Shown in pieces: positions 1 through 9,863 of a DNA stretch of 64,000 nucleotides. A model generated the notes under the pieces. It worked only from the letters and a program-made list of their open reading frames with translations, was not told where the DNA came from and did no database searches. The translations under genes and the position numbers were made by a program. The stretch's first letter is position 1. Every line of letters begins with the position of its first letter. The DNA comes from Bacteroidaceae bacterium (GTDB lineage: Bacteria > Bacteroidota > Bacteroidia > Bacteroidales > Bacteroidaceae): the NCBI GenBank assembly GCA_017509605.1, contig JAFWPH010000017.1:26351-90350 (forward strand), read 5' to 3'.

Positions 1-509
1 GCCACATAGATAGGTCGAGGGTCGTCTTCGTCGGCAAGACGAATCAACAAGTCGCTGCCGGGAGAGTCATTGTCATCGCCAATTACCTTGATGCCGCCTC
101 GCTGGCTGCCCATCACTGCACGGCTCCTCACGTAGGCTGCACTGGGCCAATAGCCTAATCGTTGACTGCCGTTCTCTTGTTCGAGAGGCAGAAATGACTG
201 TTGGGCGGAACGTTTCATCAGATTTTTGACATCTGTCTGGTAGGCGTCGATGACTCGTTGCAAATACACAGCCCATTCCACTGGGTAAGGGTCGCAGTTC
301 CATCCCACCGAAGTAATCAGCGCTTCAATCTCATAAAGGTCGGCGTAGGACATCAGCCTCACCATCGACTCCATGTCGTCGGGTTCAACATCGGCGGGTG
401 CGATATCTGTACACACCACAAGACGTGGCTTCCACACTGCCTCGCCTTGCGCCAACACCGGCATCGATGCCGACAGGAGGAAAAGGATTGTGAGGATTCG
501 GGTTCTCAT
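1..509 (-). CDS. DUF1593 (nucleoside-hydrolase-like) secreted protein, 5' part, cut by window edge
   Basis: The gene starts at 509 on the minus strand and runs off the left edge, leaving 169 residues. It begins with a clear signal peptide (MRTRILTILFLLSASMPVLA, cut near AQG), so the product is exported. The mature part opens with RLVVCTDIA, then EPDDMESMVRLMSYADL and IEALITSVGW. This is the start of the DUF1593 family, the nucleoside-hydrolase-like domain also found in the cellulose-binding protein Sde182; the acidic DIA/EPDD stretch corresponds to the metal and sugar site of nucleoside hydrolases. Its start is 35 bases after the stop of the GH31 gene on the same strand, so the two are probably co-transcribed and may act on the same polysaccharide. 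Substrate unknown. The family call is firm for the N-terminal part; the rest is outside the window. Confidence 0.85.
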   Translation of the reverse strand, partial: MRTRILTILFLLSASMPVLAQGEAVWKPRLVVCTDIAPADVEPDDMESMVRLMSYADLYEIEALITSVGWNCDPYPVEWAVYLQRVIDAYQTDVKNLMKRSAQQSFLPLEQENGSQRLGYWPSAAYVRSRAVMGSQRGGIKVIGDDNDSPGSDLLIRLADEDDPRPIYV

Positions 510-544
510 ACGTTGGGAATAGATCATCTGTAGTGCTAAGTTGC

Positions 545-3500
545 TTATCTCTTGAGTATCTTCACGGACTTGCCGCTTTTTTTTACGATGTTCACTCCTT
601 GGGAGAGCTGTTTGCGCTGGGTGCCATCGAGGGCATAGATGGCCTGGGAACCATCTGAGCTTTCTTGGATGGCTGAGAGACCCACGGCTTGGTTGAGTTC
701 TTGCTCAAGTTTCTTCACATCCGAAGTGAAGCCAACGTAGCTGATGACAGAGCGTCCCGAGCTGTTGGTGGAAGTCATGCCGAAGACCGTTTCTCCTGTC
801 AGCTCATAGCCTTTGTTCTCATCGATGCTCCATACCACCATGATGCGGCCGTCCTTCAAGGTCCTGACTTCGATAGGATTGACAATGTTCACCCATCTCC
901 CGTTGATATACCATAACTGAGAATCACTCAGGTTCTTTGATACCTCAGATGCTACGGCAACGAAATACTTCATGCCGGGTTCCAGGTATTTTTTCTCCAT
1001 GTACCTGAGCGCGATGTTTTGCGCTCCAGTCTTGGTGATGGTGATAGTGTTTTCTGTTGTACTGTAGCGGATGTCGGACGAACCAAGACGGTCGGCCACA
1101 CGGTTGCGGTACCAGTCGGCTGCCTTCCAAGAATAGATGTTTGTTGGGATGGATGTCTCGACGGTGACTGTGGTTTGGTGGCTTGTACCTAAACCATCTA
1201 TATAAGTTACTTTAATTTCGGCTTTACCTTCTTTGCTGCCTGCGTAGATGATGCCGTCGCGTACATAAGCCACCTCTGGGTCGGAACTCTCGCATAAGGC
1301 GTCGAGGGTGACGAATTGTGATGTGCCATCGTTGAGTGTGGCCTTCACTGAGAACGTTCTGGACTGGCCCAGGAACATATTCACGCTGGTGGGTGTTGCC
1401 ACAATGCGCTTCACAGCAACTGCATCTTCAGTCACCAAGTTGTCGTTATCGATTTGAACAGACAACTCGGAACCAGAATAGGTCACTTCCTTGCTGAAAC
1501 GAGAAGATTGCTGGATGCCAAGTCCTAAGTTGTTGGACGGGTCAACAAGAACAATGCGGAAGGTGCGTTCGGTAAGCATGCCTTCAAACTCACCGCTACG
1601 CGAGCCGATGGTGAGTGTGTGAGTGTCGTCATTCCATGAGAACGGGATTTCTGAGAAATGGCCTTTTTCGTAATTGTAGTTGTCGAATTCGTCCTCATAA
1701 AGCGTGAACGAACCATTGGCGCCTGGGTAGATGCGGATTTCGAGCTTGTCCCAATTGCTTTGAGAACTGAACTGCACTTTTGGACCCCAAGGGATAATCG
1801 AACCTTGACGGACATAAAGAGGCATTAGCGCCAGACTGACGTCACGAGTCACCTTCGTTCCGCCTTGGTATTGCTCTCCGGTCCAGATGTCGGTCCAGTC
1901 ATCACCTTCCGGCAGATAGACGTTGCGATGCTCGGCCTGGGACTGTACCACTGGTGCCACAAGAATGTCACGGCCGAACATAAACTGGTCTTTCAGCTCG
2001 TGGGTGGCTCTGTCTGAAGGATAGGCGATACCCATGGCGCGCATGAAGGAATAGCCATCGTGATAAACCTGACGGTCCGTACTGTAGATGTAAGGCAACA
2101 GGGCATAGCGGAGGTTGATGTAACGGGCTATGATGTCATAGTAACTATCGCCTTCCTTGCCGAATTGGTAGATGGCACGGTCTGTTCCTGAACCATGGCT
2201 GCGCATGATGGTGCAGAAAGCACCAAACTGAATCCAGCGGCAGTAGAGTTCGTTGTAGGTGTCTTGGCCAGGACCCTGATAAGCGCCGTTGAAAAAACCA
2301 CCGATGTCGCTGTTCCAGCTGGGGATGCCGCAAGCCGAATAGTTGAGCGCGGCGGGTATCTGTTTGGCAAGAGTCTCCCATGATGAGGTGACGTCGCCGC
2401 TCCATGTGCCGGCGCCGTAGCGTTGGAGACCAATAAATCCAGAACGAGTCATGATCATCACGCGTTTGGCCTCAGTAAGGGCGGATTTCTGAGCGCGGTG
2501 TCCTTCGTAAACACCGCTCGCGTGCATAAGAGGGAATATGTTGCGAACAGAACGCCAAGTATGCGAAGTTTCCAGAGAATGGGGATTCAAGGTGGCGTTG
2601 TCTTCACCATCCTTCTCCAGCACGATGAAGTCATTGGTTCTTTCCCAATCCTCGCCGCCTTGGTAATGGTCAGGCTCAGAGGAATCAACCCAGTAGGCAT
2701 CCACGCCCTTGCTCACCAAACCCTCATACAGACATTTCCAGTAATAGTCGCGTGCTGACTGTTGATAAGGACTGTAGATGGCTACACCAGAGTTGGGGGG
2801 ATAGGTGTCTGTCGTGATCTGATTGCCCATCTTCATCAGCTGGTTGTGCTGTTTGAAGTGTGCGTATTGCTTGGTGTCGGAACCGAAATTGGCCCAAAAG
2901 GAGATGAGCAGGTGGGCACCATCGTTATGCATACCGTCAATCATCTTGGGATAGTCTGTCTTGAACGTGGGGTTGAGGAACTCCATGGCGTTCCATTGAT
3001 TGTTGCCGCCCCAATATTGCCAATCTTGGACCACACAGTCGATAGGAACATGGAGGGAACGGTATTTCTGAAGCACACCCAACGTCTCCATGGCACTCTG
3101 GTAGCGTTCCTTGCTCTGGAAGTAACCGAAAGTCCACAACGGAACCATAGGAGCCTGGCCCGACAGTTCGCGAACACGTTTCACCACATCGTCGCCTTGG
3201 TTCTCTGACCCTACAAGCACATAGTAGTCAACTGCATGGGCTGCCTCAGTACTGAAGGTGGCGCCATTCGAGGTGTTGTCGCTGAAATCGCAAGGACCGT
3301 ACAAATCCCAATACAAGCCATAACCTCTCACCGAGTGGAAGAACGGAATCCATACCGACATGTTGTTCTGGACCATATGGCTGTAACTCTTGTTCCGGTG
3401 GTTCAAGTTTCCATCCTGTACTTGGCCAAAACCATAAATCGCCTCGCCTGTCGAAAGACGGAACGATTGCGCCACCTTGTACGGGTCGATGGTGTGTGAT

Positions 3501-3862
3501 GTGCGCTTGGTGAACGTGGCTCGACCCCGCTCACGGATGAGCACAGTGCCATCAGGGCGATAGAAACCAATCAGCCCCGACGTTCTGTTGATGGTCACCA
3601 CCACCTTCTCTGTTGCGAGGGTATCCACATTGCCGCCATTGATGATGGTGGGATTCACCTGCTGGGGTGTCATGGTCACCACTAACTTGGGGTCGGACTT
3701 GCCTAAGGCATCTGATGCCTGATACTTCGTCACTCGAACGATTTCGTGCGAATAGAATGTAATCTCAGTAACAATACCGTTGACGGTATGGGTGTAGTCC
3801 TGAGCATGAACTGGCGTCAGGACTAAAGCCAAAAGAACCATGAGAATCGCTCTTTTCTTCAT
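545..3862 (-). CDS. Secreted glycoside hydrolase family 31 (alpha-xylosidase/alpha-glucosidase type) with sorting tail
   Basis: A 1105-residue exported enzyme expected to remove alpha-linked glucose or xylose from the non-reducing end of oligosaccharides. From the chosen start (MKKRAILMVLLALVLTP, signal peptide ending at HAQ) there is an N-terminal mutarotase-like beta domain, the GH31 barrel with nucleophile Asp393 in WVDSSEPD and acid/base Asp490 in WSGD, a DUF5110-like beta domain near 720-800, a bacterial Ig-like (Big2) domain near 830-910, a jelly-roll-like region, and a C-terminal tail (IYALDGTQ...GVNIVKK...) of the type IX sorting kind. An in-frame ATG at 3889 would put nine polar residues before the signal peptide, so the later start is preferred; 3868 is also possible. 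No PA14 insert is evident, unlike BoGH31A. Exact specificity (xylosidase or glucosidase) cannot be read from sequence. Confidence 0.93.
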   Translation of the reverse strand: MKKRAILMVLLALVLTPVHAQDYTHTVNGIVTEITFYSHEIVRVTKYQASDALGKSDPKLVVTMTPQQVNPTIINGGNVDTLATEKVVVTINRTSGLIGFYRPDGTVLIRERGRATFTKRTSHTIDPYKVAQSFRLSTGEAIYGFGQVQDGNLNHRNKSYSHMVQNNMSVWIPFFHSVRGYGLYWDLYGPCDFSDNTSNGATFSTEAAHAVDYYVLVGSENQGDDVVKRVRELSGQAPMVPLWTFGYFQSKERYQSAMETLGVLQKYRSLHVPIDCVVQDWQYWGGNNQWNAMEFLNPTFKTDYPKMIDGMHNDGAHLLISFWANFGSDTKQYAHFKQHNQLMKMGNQITTDTYPPNSGVAIYSPYQQSARDYYWKCLYEGLVSKGVDAYWVDSSEPDHYQGGEDWERTNDFIVLEKDGEDNATLNPHSLETSHTWRSVRNIFPLMHASGVYEGHRAQKSALTEAKRVMIMTRSGFIGLQRYGAGTWSGDVTSSWETLAKQIPAALNYSACGIPSWNSDIGGFFNGAYQGPGQDTYNELYCRWIQFGAFCTIMRSHGSGTDRAIYQFGKEGDSYYDIIARYINLRYALLPYIYSTDRQVYHDGYSFMRAMGIAYPSDRATHELKDQFMFGRDILVAPVVQSQAEHRNVYLPEGDDWTDIWTGEQYQGGTKVTRDVSLALMPLYVRQGSIIPWGPKVQFSSQSNWDKLEIRIYPGANGSFTLYEDEFDNYNYEKGHFSEIPFSWNDDTHTLTIGSRSGEFEGMLTERTFRIVLVDPSNNLGLGIQQSSRFSKEVTYSGSELSVQIDNDNLVTEDAVAVKRIVATPTSVNMFLGQSRTFSVKATLNDGTSQFVTLDALCESSDPEVAYVRDGIIYAGSKEGKAEIKVTYIDGLGTSHQTTVTVETSIPTNIYSWKAADWYRNRVADRLGSSDIRYSTTENTITITKTGAQNIALRYMEKKYLEPGMKYFVAVASEVSKNLSDSQLWYINGRWVNIVNPIEVRTLKDGRIMVVWSIDENKGYELTGETVFGMTSTNSSGRSVISYVGFTSDVKKLEQELNQAVGLSAIQESSDGSQAIYALDGTQRKQLSQGVNIVKKSGKSVKILKR

Positions 3863-3938
3863 CATCATTTCACACGAATTTCTTCTCATAATATGGATTG
3901 TTTGAAATTAATAATATTACACTTCATATATTAAGGTG

Positions 3939-3976
3939 TTCTGTGTTCAACCTCAGCTTCTGTGTTCAACCTCAGC
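3939..3976. repeat. Perfect 19-bp tandem duplication across the stop of the helicase gene
   Basis: The unit TTCTGTGTTCAACCTCAGC occurs at 3939-3957 and again, adjoining and identical, at 3958-3976. The second copy contains the stop codon of the large helicase gene (3972-3974, minus strand). It is too short and imperfectly placed to be a terminator. Confidence 0.9.
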
Positions 3977-6900
3977 CGTTGTGAACAAGATTACCTTCTT
4001 TCTCCACGATGAACCCTCGACGGATCAGGATGGTGATGGCATTGTCGATGGCGTTGTTGATTTTGACGCCCCGACGTGCGAAACCCAGCAGATGAGCTAC
4101 CTGAAGCACCAGGTCAGCACGTGGAAGCGAGATGAGTTGCTCCATGGCGTATTCTGTGGCGTTCAGAATCTCAATCATCGGGATGTCTGTGATCTCACGC
4201 CCTTCTTCCTTGCGGTAGATCTTGAAGTCGCGGGCTATTTCCATAGATGTCCAGTAGGTACGAGTCTCTGCGTCTGACAACGGGTCAAGATAATAGGGCC
4301 TCAGCAGATTGTCGATGACGGTCTGCAGGGTAGAGGTTACCCTCGGCTGTTCCACGAGCCGGGCGATGGTCTTGTAGAGATAGGTGTTGTTGACCGGTTG
4401 CTCGCAGGTGATGACCTTCTGCACCATCTTGCCAATGATGTTCACACTTCTGCGGTCGTTGAAAGGCGGAAACACAACCTGATTCGGGATCTGCGCGTGC
4501 ACATACATTGACTCGCGCTGGTTCACGTCCTCTATCACCTTCTCGCCTTGGAGCAAGGTGGCTATGGGAGCGTTGGGGTCAGCACTTGTGGCATTCTCCA
4601 ACTGGACTTTCTTGTCGGTTTTCTTGTCCTTGGCGGGCGCTTTGTTCTCAAACGACCCCACATTCTCTCCGAAAGGCTTCGGCTGGGTGTTGTTCTTCTT
4701 CTCCTCGATGGCCTTGTCGATGGCTTCGACGATGCGTTTCATCACCCTTTGCTTGTTTTGGAACCAATCCACCGACCAGACACGCATGATGTTCCAGTGA
4801 AGGCCGCGGAGCACGCCTGTCTGCACAATCTCACGGTCACGGGCGGTCTTCGTCTCATAATAGTTCTTGCCGTCGCAGAGGATGCCCAGCAAGTACTCGT
4901 TCTTGTCATCCGGATTGCACACCGCGATATCGATCTTGAAGTTCGAACGACCCACTAATGGAACCACATCATAGCCTTTTCCCTTCAGCTCCTCTGCAAT
5001 GAGCTGAGGCAGTGCCAGCTCGTTGTCCTGAGTCAACGCCTGACGATTGGCGAACATGCTGCCGTCGAGCGAGAGACGGCCTGTGGAAGCGAACTCAAGG
5101 AAGTTCTTCAAGCCCTCCACGCCTTTGGCGCTGGAGCGGCGCAAGTCGATTTGCTCGGCCCTGAGCGTCGAGAATACAATCATCTCATATCTTGCCCTGG
5201 ATACGGCCACGTTCAGACGGCGCTCGCCGCCGGCGTTGTTCAGCGGACCGAAGTTCATCGACACATGGCCTGACTTGTCGGGGCCGTAACCCACGGAGAA
5301 GAGGATCACGTCGCGCTCGTCGCCTTGCACGTTTTCAAGGTTTTTGATGAAGATAGGCTCGTTGCAGTTGTAGGCTTTGTCCTCCAAATCCGGGTCTTTG
5401 GCAAGTTCGTCGATGAGGATGTCCTCAATCAGGTTCTGCTGCACCTTGCTGAACGACACAATGCCAATGCTGAGGTTGCGAAGGTTCTCGTCCTTTAGAC
5501 GACGTACCACTTCGGCCACGATAGCTTGTGCCTCTGCCTTGTTGCTGCGGCTGTGTCCCTTGTCGTAAGTGCCGTCGATGGGGACAAGCGACACCTTCTG
5601 CAAGCGGTCGTCAATGGACGGGAAGGTGAAGAGCTTGCTGTCGTAGTAGTTGGCGTTGCTGAAAGCGATGAGGCTCTCGTGCTTGCTGCGGTAGTGCCAG
5701 CTCAAGTAGTGGCTTGGCATCGACAGCGTGATGCAGTCGTCGAGGATGCTCTCCATATCGTCGATGTCGGATTCCTCCTCATCAACCTGCTGGGTCGAGA
5801 AGAAACTGGTCGGGGGCATCTGCTTCGGGTCGCCCACACAGATGAGTGCTTTGCCACGTGCGATGGCGCCAACAGCCTCGCTTGTCGGCATCTGCGATGC
5901 CTCGTCGAAAATCACGAGGTCGAACTTTTCCGTATTCAGGTCGATGTACTGAGCCACGGATATGGGGCTCATCAGCATGCAGGGACAGAGTTTGGGAAGT
6001 AAGGTCGGTATTTGGTCGATGATCTTGCGGATTGATGAACCACGGCCACCGTTCTGGATATTGCGTTTCAGAATACCCATCTCGGAGTTCGACACGGCGG
6101 CGAGGGTTTGCGACGGGATGTTGGCGGCCAGACGGCAGTAGAGTTCCTTCTTGGTCAACTCCTGGAATTTCTGTGTCTCTTCCTTGTATTTCTTGACGGT
6201 GTCGTCAAAGATCAGACCGTCGAACATCTTCAGTTTCTCGTCGTTGGCGATGATGTGAGTGGCGAGAATGTGGAACACACCCTTACGCAACGCCACTGAT
6301 GTTGTGTCGGGAGAGGCGGATGCTTTTTCTATCATAGCCACAGCGTCGCTCATGCCTATCTGTCGCAGTTCCTGTTTGCGCATGGTCCATTGCGACCAGT
6401 CCTTAGCCATGTCTATCGACGAGATCCATTGGCCGGTCTTCTCGGCGATGGAGGTGAGCAACTTATCACCCGGTAGGTCGATGATGGCGATGGAACGGAT
6501 GTCGTTGAGACTGGAGTTCAACTGTGCGTAACTATCTGTGTAAGCCCTGAGCAAGAAGTCTTTAAGGCTCTTCCAAGTCGCCTCGGGTACGGAGTAGAAT
6601 GTCTGGGCGACATCGGCGATGCCGAGGTTGTGACGGCGTTGGTAGTCGCTGATCAGCGCTGACAGGCGCCGGCCGTTCTCGATGGACCGCTCCATCGTCT
6701 CAAGGTCGCTGTTGCCAGTGCTCTCTCTCACCAAGATGTTCATGCCGCGTGTCATCAGCAGGTTTACCCGCTGCTGAAGCTGGCTGTGGCTGTCGAGCAG
6801 TCCGAAGAGGCGAGGCATGTCGTCGAACTTCACCGATGGGCAGATCGGACTCATCCGCTGCATGAATGTCCGTTTGGCGAAGAAACGTGGCACGAACCAT

Positions 6901-9863
6901 TTGCTGGCGATCTCTTCCCATTCTGCGCGAAGTGCCCTGCTGTCGTGGTTGAAAATCTCTGGGCGGCACTGTTGCAAAACCATTTTCTCCACATCGTTCT
7001 TTTTCCTGCTTGTGGCGAGAAACTCCATGGCAAGCTGGGACTTCTCCTCGTTGGTGCAGACCGTGAAAAGGTCGTAGTTGAGCACAGGCGTGCCTGCGAG
7101 GGTGGTCAGGTACTCGTTCAGCCAACCGTAGTCCTCATCGTTGATGATGATGCTCTTTCCGAGATGCTGTTCTACGTTCTTCGAGGTGTTGCGAAGGTTC
7201 TCGAACCTCCTGCAGTACTCGTTGAGCGAGTTGCATAGGCGTTGCAATGAGACGCTGTCGGTTACCACCGGCTCCAGGCCGGCCAATGGGTGATTGGAAG
7301 GATGTCCTGTGATGTTGAACACGGTGTTGAGGTCGCCCAACTTCTCACACCACCGTTCCATCTGCTCACGGTTGGTGCGGAGGAACGTCTGGGGATTGGT
7401 GGGTTTCATCTCTGCGATGGCATTACCGTTCTCGTCTTTCTGGTGCTCCAAGTGGAGGTAGTTGGTGATGCAGTCGTAGAGTGAGTAGCCCGACTCATGA
7501 CGAGTATGGAGGGAATCGGTGTAGCCAATCAGTTTCTTCCGGTCGTTGAACAGCTTGTCGGCAATCTTCTTGTAATCCTCCGGTTCCATGATGCGAACAG
7601 CTTCCAAGGCGGTTTTCATCTGAAGAAGGAAGTGCTGTTTGGTCACCTTGTTGGAGTGAAGCTCCAGACAGAAGGGGGCGAGCCCGATTTTGTCGAGTCG
7701 TTTCTGAACCACCGAAAGCGCGGCCATCTTCTCGGCCACGAACAGCACCCGCTTTCCTTGGTAAAGGGCATTGGCGATCATGTTGGTGATGGTCTGGGAC
7801 TTGCCCGTGCCTGGAGGACCGTAAAGGATGAAACTTTTGCCACGGCCTGACTCCACCACGGCCTCCATCTGAGAGGAATCCACATCGATGGGGATGGCGT
7901 AGTCGCTCGGGGCGTGGTTGCGGTCCAACTCTCGGGCGTCAACCATGTCGTCGGTGTGCTCCAACTTCACTTTGCCTTCGATGAGGGAGGCCACTACTGG
8001 ATTCTCTTTCAGTTTTGTGGCGTTGGTGTGGATGTCGTTCCACATCACGAACTTACTGAACGAGAACAGACCCAGCATCGACTCATTGAGCACATTCCAG
8101 TTCTTCATCTCGCTGATGGCTTTGCGGACCGTGGTCAGAACCAGTTTCACATCGATGCCTTTGGCGTCGGTCGGAAGCGGATAGAGCATGCCCAGATCCA
8201 CATGAAACTGCACTTTCAACAATTCCACCAGGGTGGTGTTGAGGATCATTTCCTCTTCACGGGTGCGGATCACGTAGTCTGTACCTGAGCGGCGGATGAT
8301 GTCAACGGGCATGAGGAGAATGGGGGCGAAACGAGGCACCACGCTACGGTCGTTCTCGTACCACTTGAGCATGCCCAGCACCAGGAACAAAGTGTTGGCG
8401 CCATTCTCTTCTATGGAGTTTCTGGAAGCTCGGTAGAGGAACTTCAATGCGGTGGAAAGCTCAGATTGAGTGAGATAGGATATCAGGCGGTTGCGCTGTA
8501 TCTCGTCTGACACGAGCTCGCGCATGTGCGGGGCGATGACCTCAGAGTCGTAGATTTTGGTCTCGTCCATCTCAACCTTGGTCTCTGGGTATGGGTTGAT
8601 GCGGTAGTCCTCACCGTCGAACATCCGGTCTTCCAAGGTGTCGATGTTGAACGAGACAAAGGGGATGGTTCTGCTGCCGTTGCGGCAGTTGAGCAAGTTG
8701 TTGCGAAGGGAGAAATCGAGCAGTTTGCGTTCCCATAGGTCAAGCTTGCTCAGGTTTTTCTTGTCATAGTCTAAGTTGAGTTCCAAGTGGTCGTGGATCT
8801 TGATCTGCTCAGTGGCGTTGTCGTGCTTCAGACCTTCGTTGTCGATCACGAAACTGTCACCCTCCTTGACCAACTGGGGCAAGGGAAGCACACCGGCCGC
8901 ACGCGAACGGCGCACATCCACAAACAACTGGAAGGTCTCGCTGTTGCGGATGTTGGAAGTGGTCATCGCCACAGCGTCGTCGAAGGTCAAGGACTGGGAA
9001 CTGGTGATGGCGGTGCTTTCCAACAGCACCAAGTCGTTGATGCCGTCTTCAGACGACTTCACAAGGTACGAGGAGTCATCGCCGACCACCTGTTGGTAGC
9101 AGTAGTCGATCAGCCAAGCACCTACAAATGCATGACCTTGGATGAACACAATCACGGGGTGAATGCTCGCGGCTTCGAGAACACTGGCCACCAGAAGGGT
9201 CGTGTCCAGACAGTTGCCTAACTTCTCGCCCAAAACCTTGTCTGCAAGACGTATGCGTTGACCCATCGCTTCGTAGCTCACTGGAGCGCTCACATACACA
9301 ATGCCCTCGCTGCGTAGCGCCTCGTAAATGGCGGCTACCTGCATACGCACCCTGTTGCGGTCACCGCTCTGGTAACCGTCCATCGTGCAACTGCCGGAAA
9401 GACGCTCCAGAAAACTGGCGGCCTTCACCAATACACGGCTGATATATGGACTGTTGGGAGTGACGAAAGAGGCAATCAGCTCGGGCTTGATGCTCAGGCC
9501 CGTCCATTGGTCGTAAGCCATCAGACGAATGCTGTGTGACTGACGCAGTACCACCTCGTCTCCTACACTCAGGGAGGCTTCAAAGCAAGTGTCCATCGCT
9601 TCCGTCAAGTTCAGCAACTCTTTCTGTTCCACACTGATATCGATGCTGCTGATTTTTAACTTCATGTTACGTGGAACCTCGTCGAACAGCACCTCGGTGT
9701 GTTTGATCAATTCACCGTCGAGGGATAGTCTTACAGATTTCAGCGTCTCTTCGCTGTTGTTCTCTATCTCGCAGGAGGTGATGGTCCTTACGTTGTTGTG
9801 CTGCATGCAGAAATTGATGCATGGCAGGTATTCCAGCTTCAAATCAATTGTTCTCTCGTCCAT
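3972..9863 (-). CDS. Giant transglutaminase-like/DUF4011/SF1 helicase/Vsr-like nuclease protein (candidate phage defence)
   Basis: A 1963-residue soluble protein with no signal peptide. In order: an N-terminal beta region; a transglutaminase-like fold near 165-265 keeping Cys218 (GNCLD) and His244 (GHAF); a DUF4011 segment starting near 370 (WERKLLDFSLRNNLLN); a superfamily I helicase of the COG1112 type with Walker A GPPGTGKS (682-689), a long helical insertion, Walker B VIFDEASQ (about 1317-1324), GDPKQMPPT, WHYRSKHESL, VQGDERDV and LNVAVSRAR; a Vsr/MTES_1575-like nuclease region near 1615-1715 (FKIDIAV, ILCDGKNY); and a C-terminal DUF3320-like helical domain. DUF4011-helicase-Vsr proteins include a single-gene anti-phage system that I recall as Hhe. 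Defence is an inference from architecture; a DNA repair role is the alternative. It stands alone between the GH31 gene and a divergent gene. Confidence 0.88.
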   Translation of the reverse strand: MDERTIDLKLEYLPCINFCMQHNNVRTITSCEIENNSEETLKSVRLSLDGELIKHTEVLFDEVPRNMKLKISSIDISVEQKELLNLTEAMDTCFEASLSVGDEVVLRQSHSIRLMAYDQWTGLSIKPELIASFVTPNSPYISRVLVKAASFLERLSGSCTMDGYQSGDRNRVRMQVAAIYEALRSEGIVYVSAPVSYEAMGQRIRLADKVLGEKLGNCLDTTLLVASVLEAASIHPVIVFIQGHAFVGAWLIDYCYQQVVGDDSSYLVKSSEDGINDLVLLESTAITSSQSLTFDDAVAMTTSNIRNSETFQLFVDVRRSRAAGVLPLPQLVKEGDSFVIDNEGLKHDNATEQIKIHDHLELNLDYDKKNLSKLDLWERKLLDFSLRNNLLNCRNGSRTIPFVSFNIDTLEDRMFDGEDYRINPYPETKVEMDETKIYDSEVIAPHMRELVSDEIQRNRLISYLTQSELSTALKFLYRASRNSIEENGANTLFLVLGMLKWYENDRSVVPRFAPILLMPVDIIRRSGTDYVIRTREEEMILNTTLVELLKVQFHVDLGMLYPLPTDAKGIDVKLVLTTVRKAISEMKNWNVLNESMLGLFSFSKFVMWNDIHTNATKLKENPVVASLIEGKVKLEHTDDMVDARELDRNHAPSDYAIPIDVDSSQMEAVVESGRGKSFILYGPPGTGKSQTITNMIANALYQGKRVLFVAEKMAALSVVQKRLDKIGLAPFCLELHSNKVTKQHFLLQMKTALEAVRIMEPEDYKKIADKLFNDRKKLIGYTDSLHTRHESGYSLYDCITNYLHLEHQKDENGNAIAEMKPTNPQTFLRTNREQMERWCEKLGDLNTVFNITGHPSNHPLAGLEPVVTDSVSLQRLCNSLNEYCRRFENLRNTSKNVEQHLGKSIIINDEDYGWLNEYLTTLAGTPVLNYDLFTVCTNEEKSQLAMEFLATSRKKNDVEKMVLQQCRPEIFNHDSRALRAEWEEIASKWFVPRFFAKRTFMQRMSPICPSVKFDDMPRLFGLLDSHSQLQQRVNLLMTRGMNILVRESTGNSDLETMERSIENGRRLSALISDYQRRHNLGIADVAQTFYSVPEATWKSLKDFLLRAYTDSYAQLNSSLNDIRSIAIIDLPGDKLLTSIAEKTGQWISSIDMAKDWSQWTMRKQELRQIGMSDAVAMIEKASASPDTTSVALRKGVFHILATHIIANDEKLKMFDGLIFDDTVKKYKEETQKFQELTKKELYCRLAANIPSQTLAAVSNSEMGILKRNIQNGGRGSSIRKIIDQIPTLLPKLCPCMLMSPISVAQYIDLNTEKFDLVIFDEASQMPTSEAVGAIARGKALICVGDPKQMPPTSFFSTQQVDEEESDIDDMESILDDCITLSMPSHYLSWHYRSKHESLIAFSNANYYDSKLFTFPSIDDRLQKVSLVPIDGTYDKGHSRSNKAEAQAIVAEVVRRLKDENLRNLSIGIVSFSKVQQNLIEDILIDELAKDPDLEDKAYNCNEPIFIKNLENVQGDERDVILFSVGYGPDKSGHVSMNFGPLNNAGGERRLNVAVSRARYEMIVFSTLRAEQIDLRRSSAKGVEGLKNFLEFASTGRLSLDGSMFANRQALTQDNELALPQLIAEELKGKGYDVVPLVGRSNFKIDIAVCNPDDKNEYLLGILCDGKNYYETKTARDREIVQTGVLRGLHWNIMRVWSVDWFQNKQRVMKRIVEAIDKAIEEKKNNTQPKPFGENVGSFENKAPAKDKKTDKKVQLENATSADPNAPIATLLQGEKVIEDVNQRESMYVHAQIPNQVVFPPFNDRRSVNIIGKMVQKVITCEQPVNNTYLYKTIARLVEQPRVTSTLQTVIDNLLRPYYLDPLSDAETRTYWTSMEIARDFKIYRKEEGREITDIPMIEILNATEYAMEQLISLPRADLVLQVAHLLGFARRGVKINNAIDNAITILIRRGFIVEKEGNLVHNG

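Noticed and set aside
201..533. Open frame on the plus strand near the left edge
   Set aside because: It overlaps antisense the DUF1593 gene, whose minus-strand frame has a signal peptide and clear family motifs.
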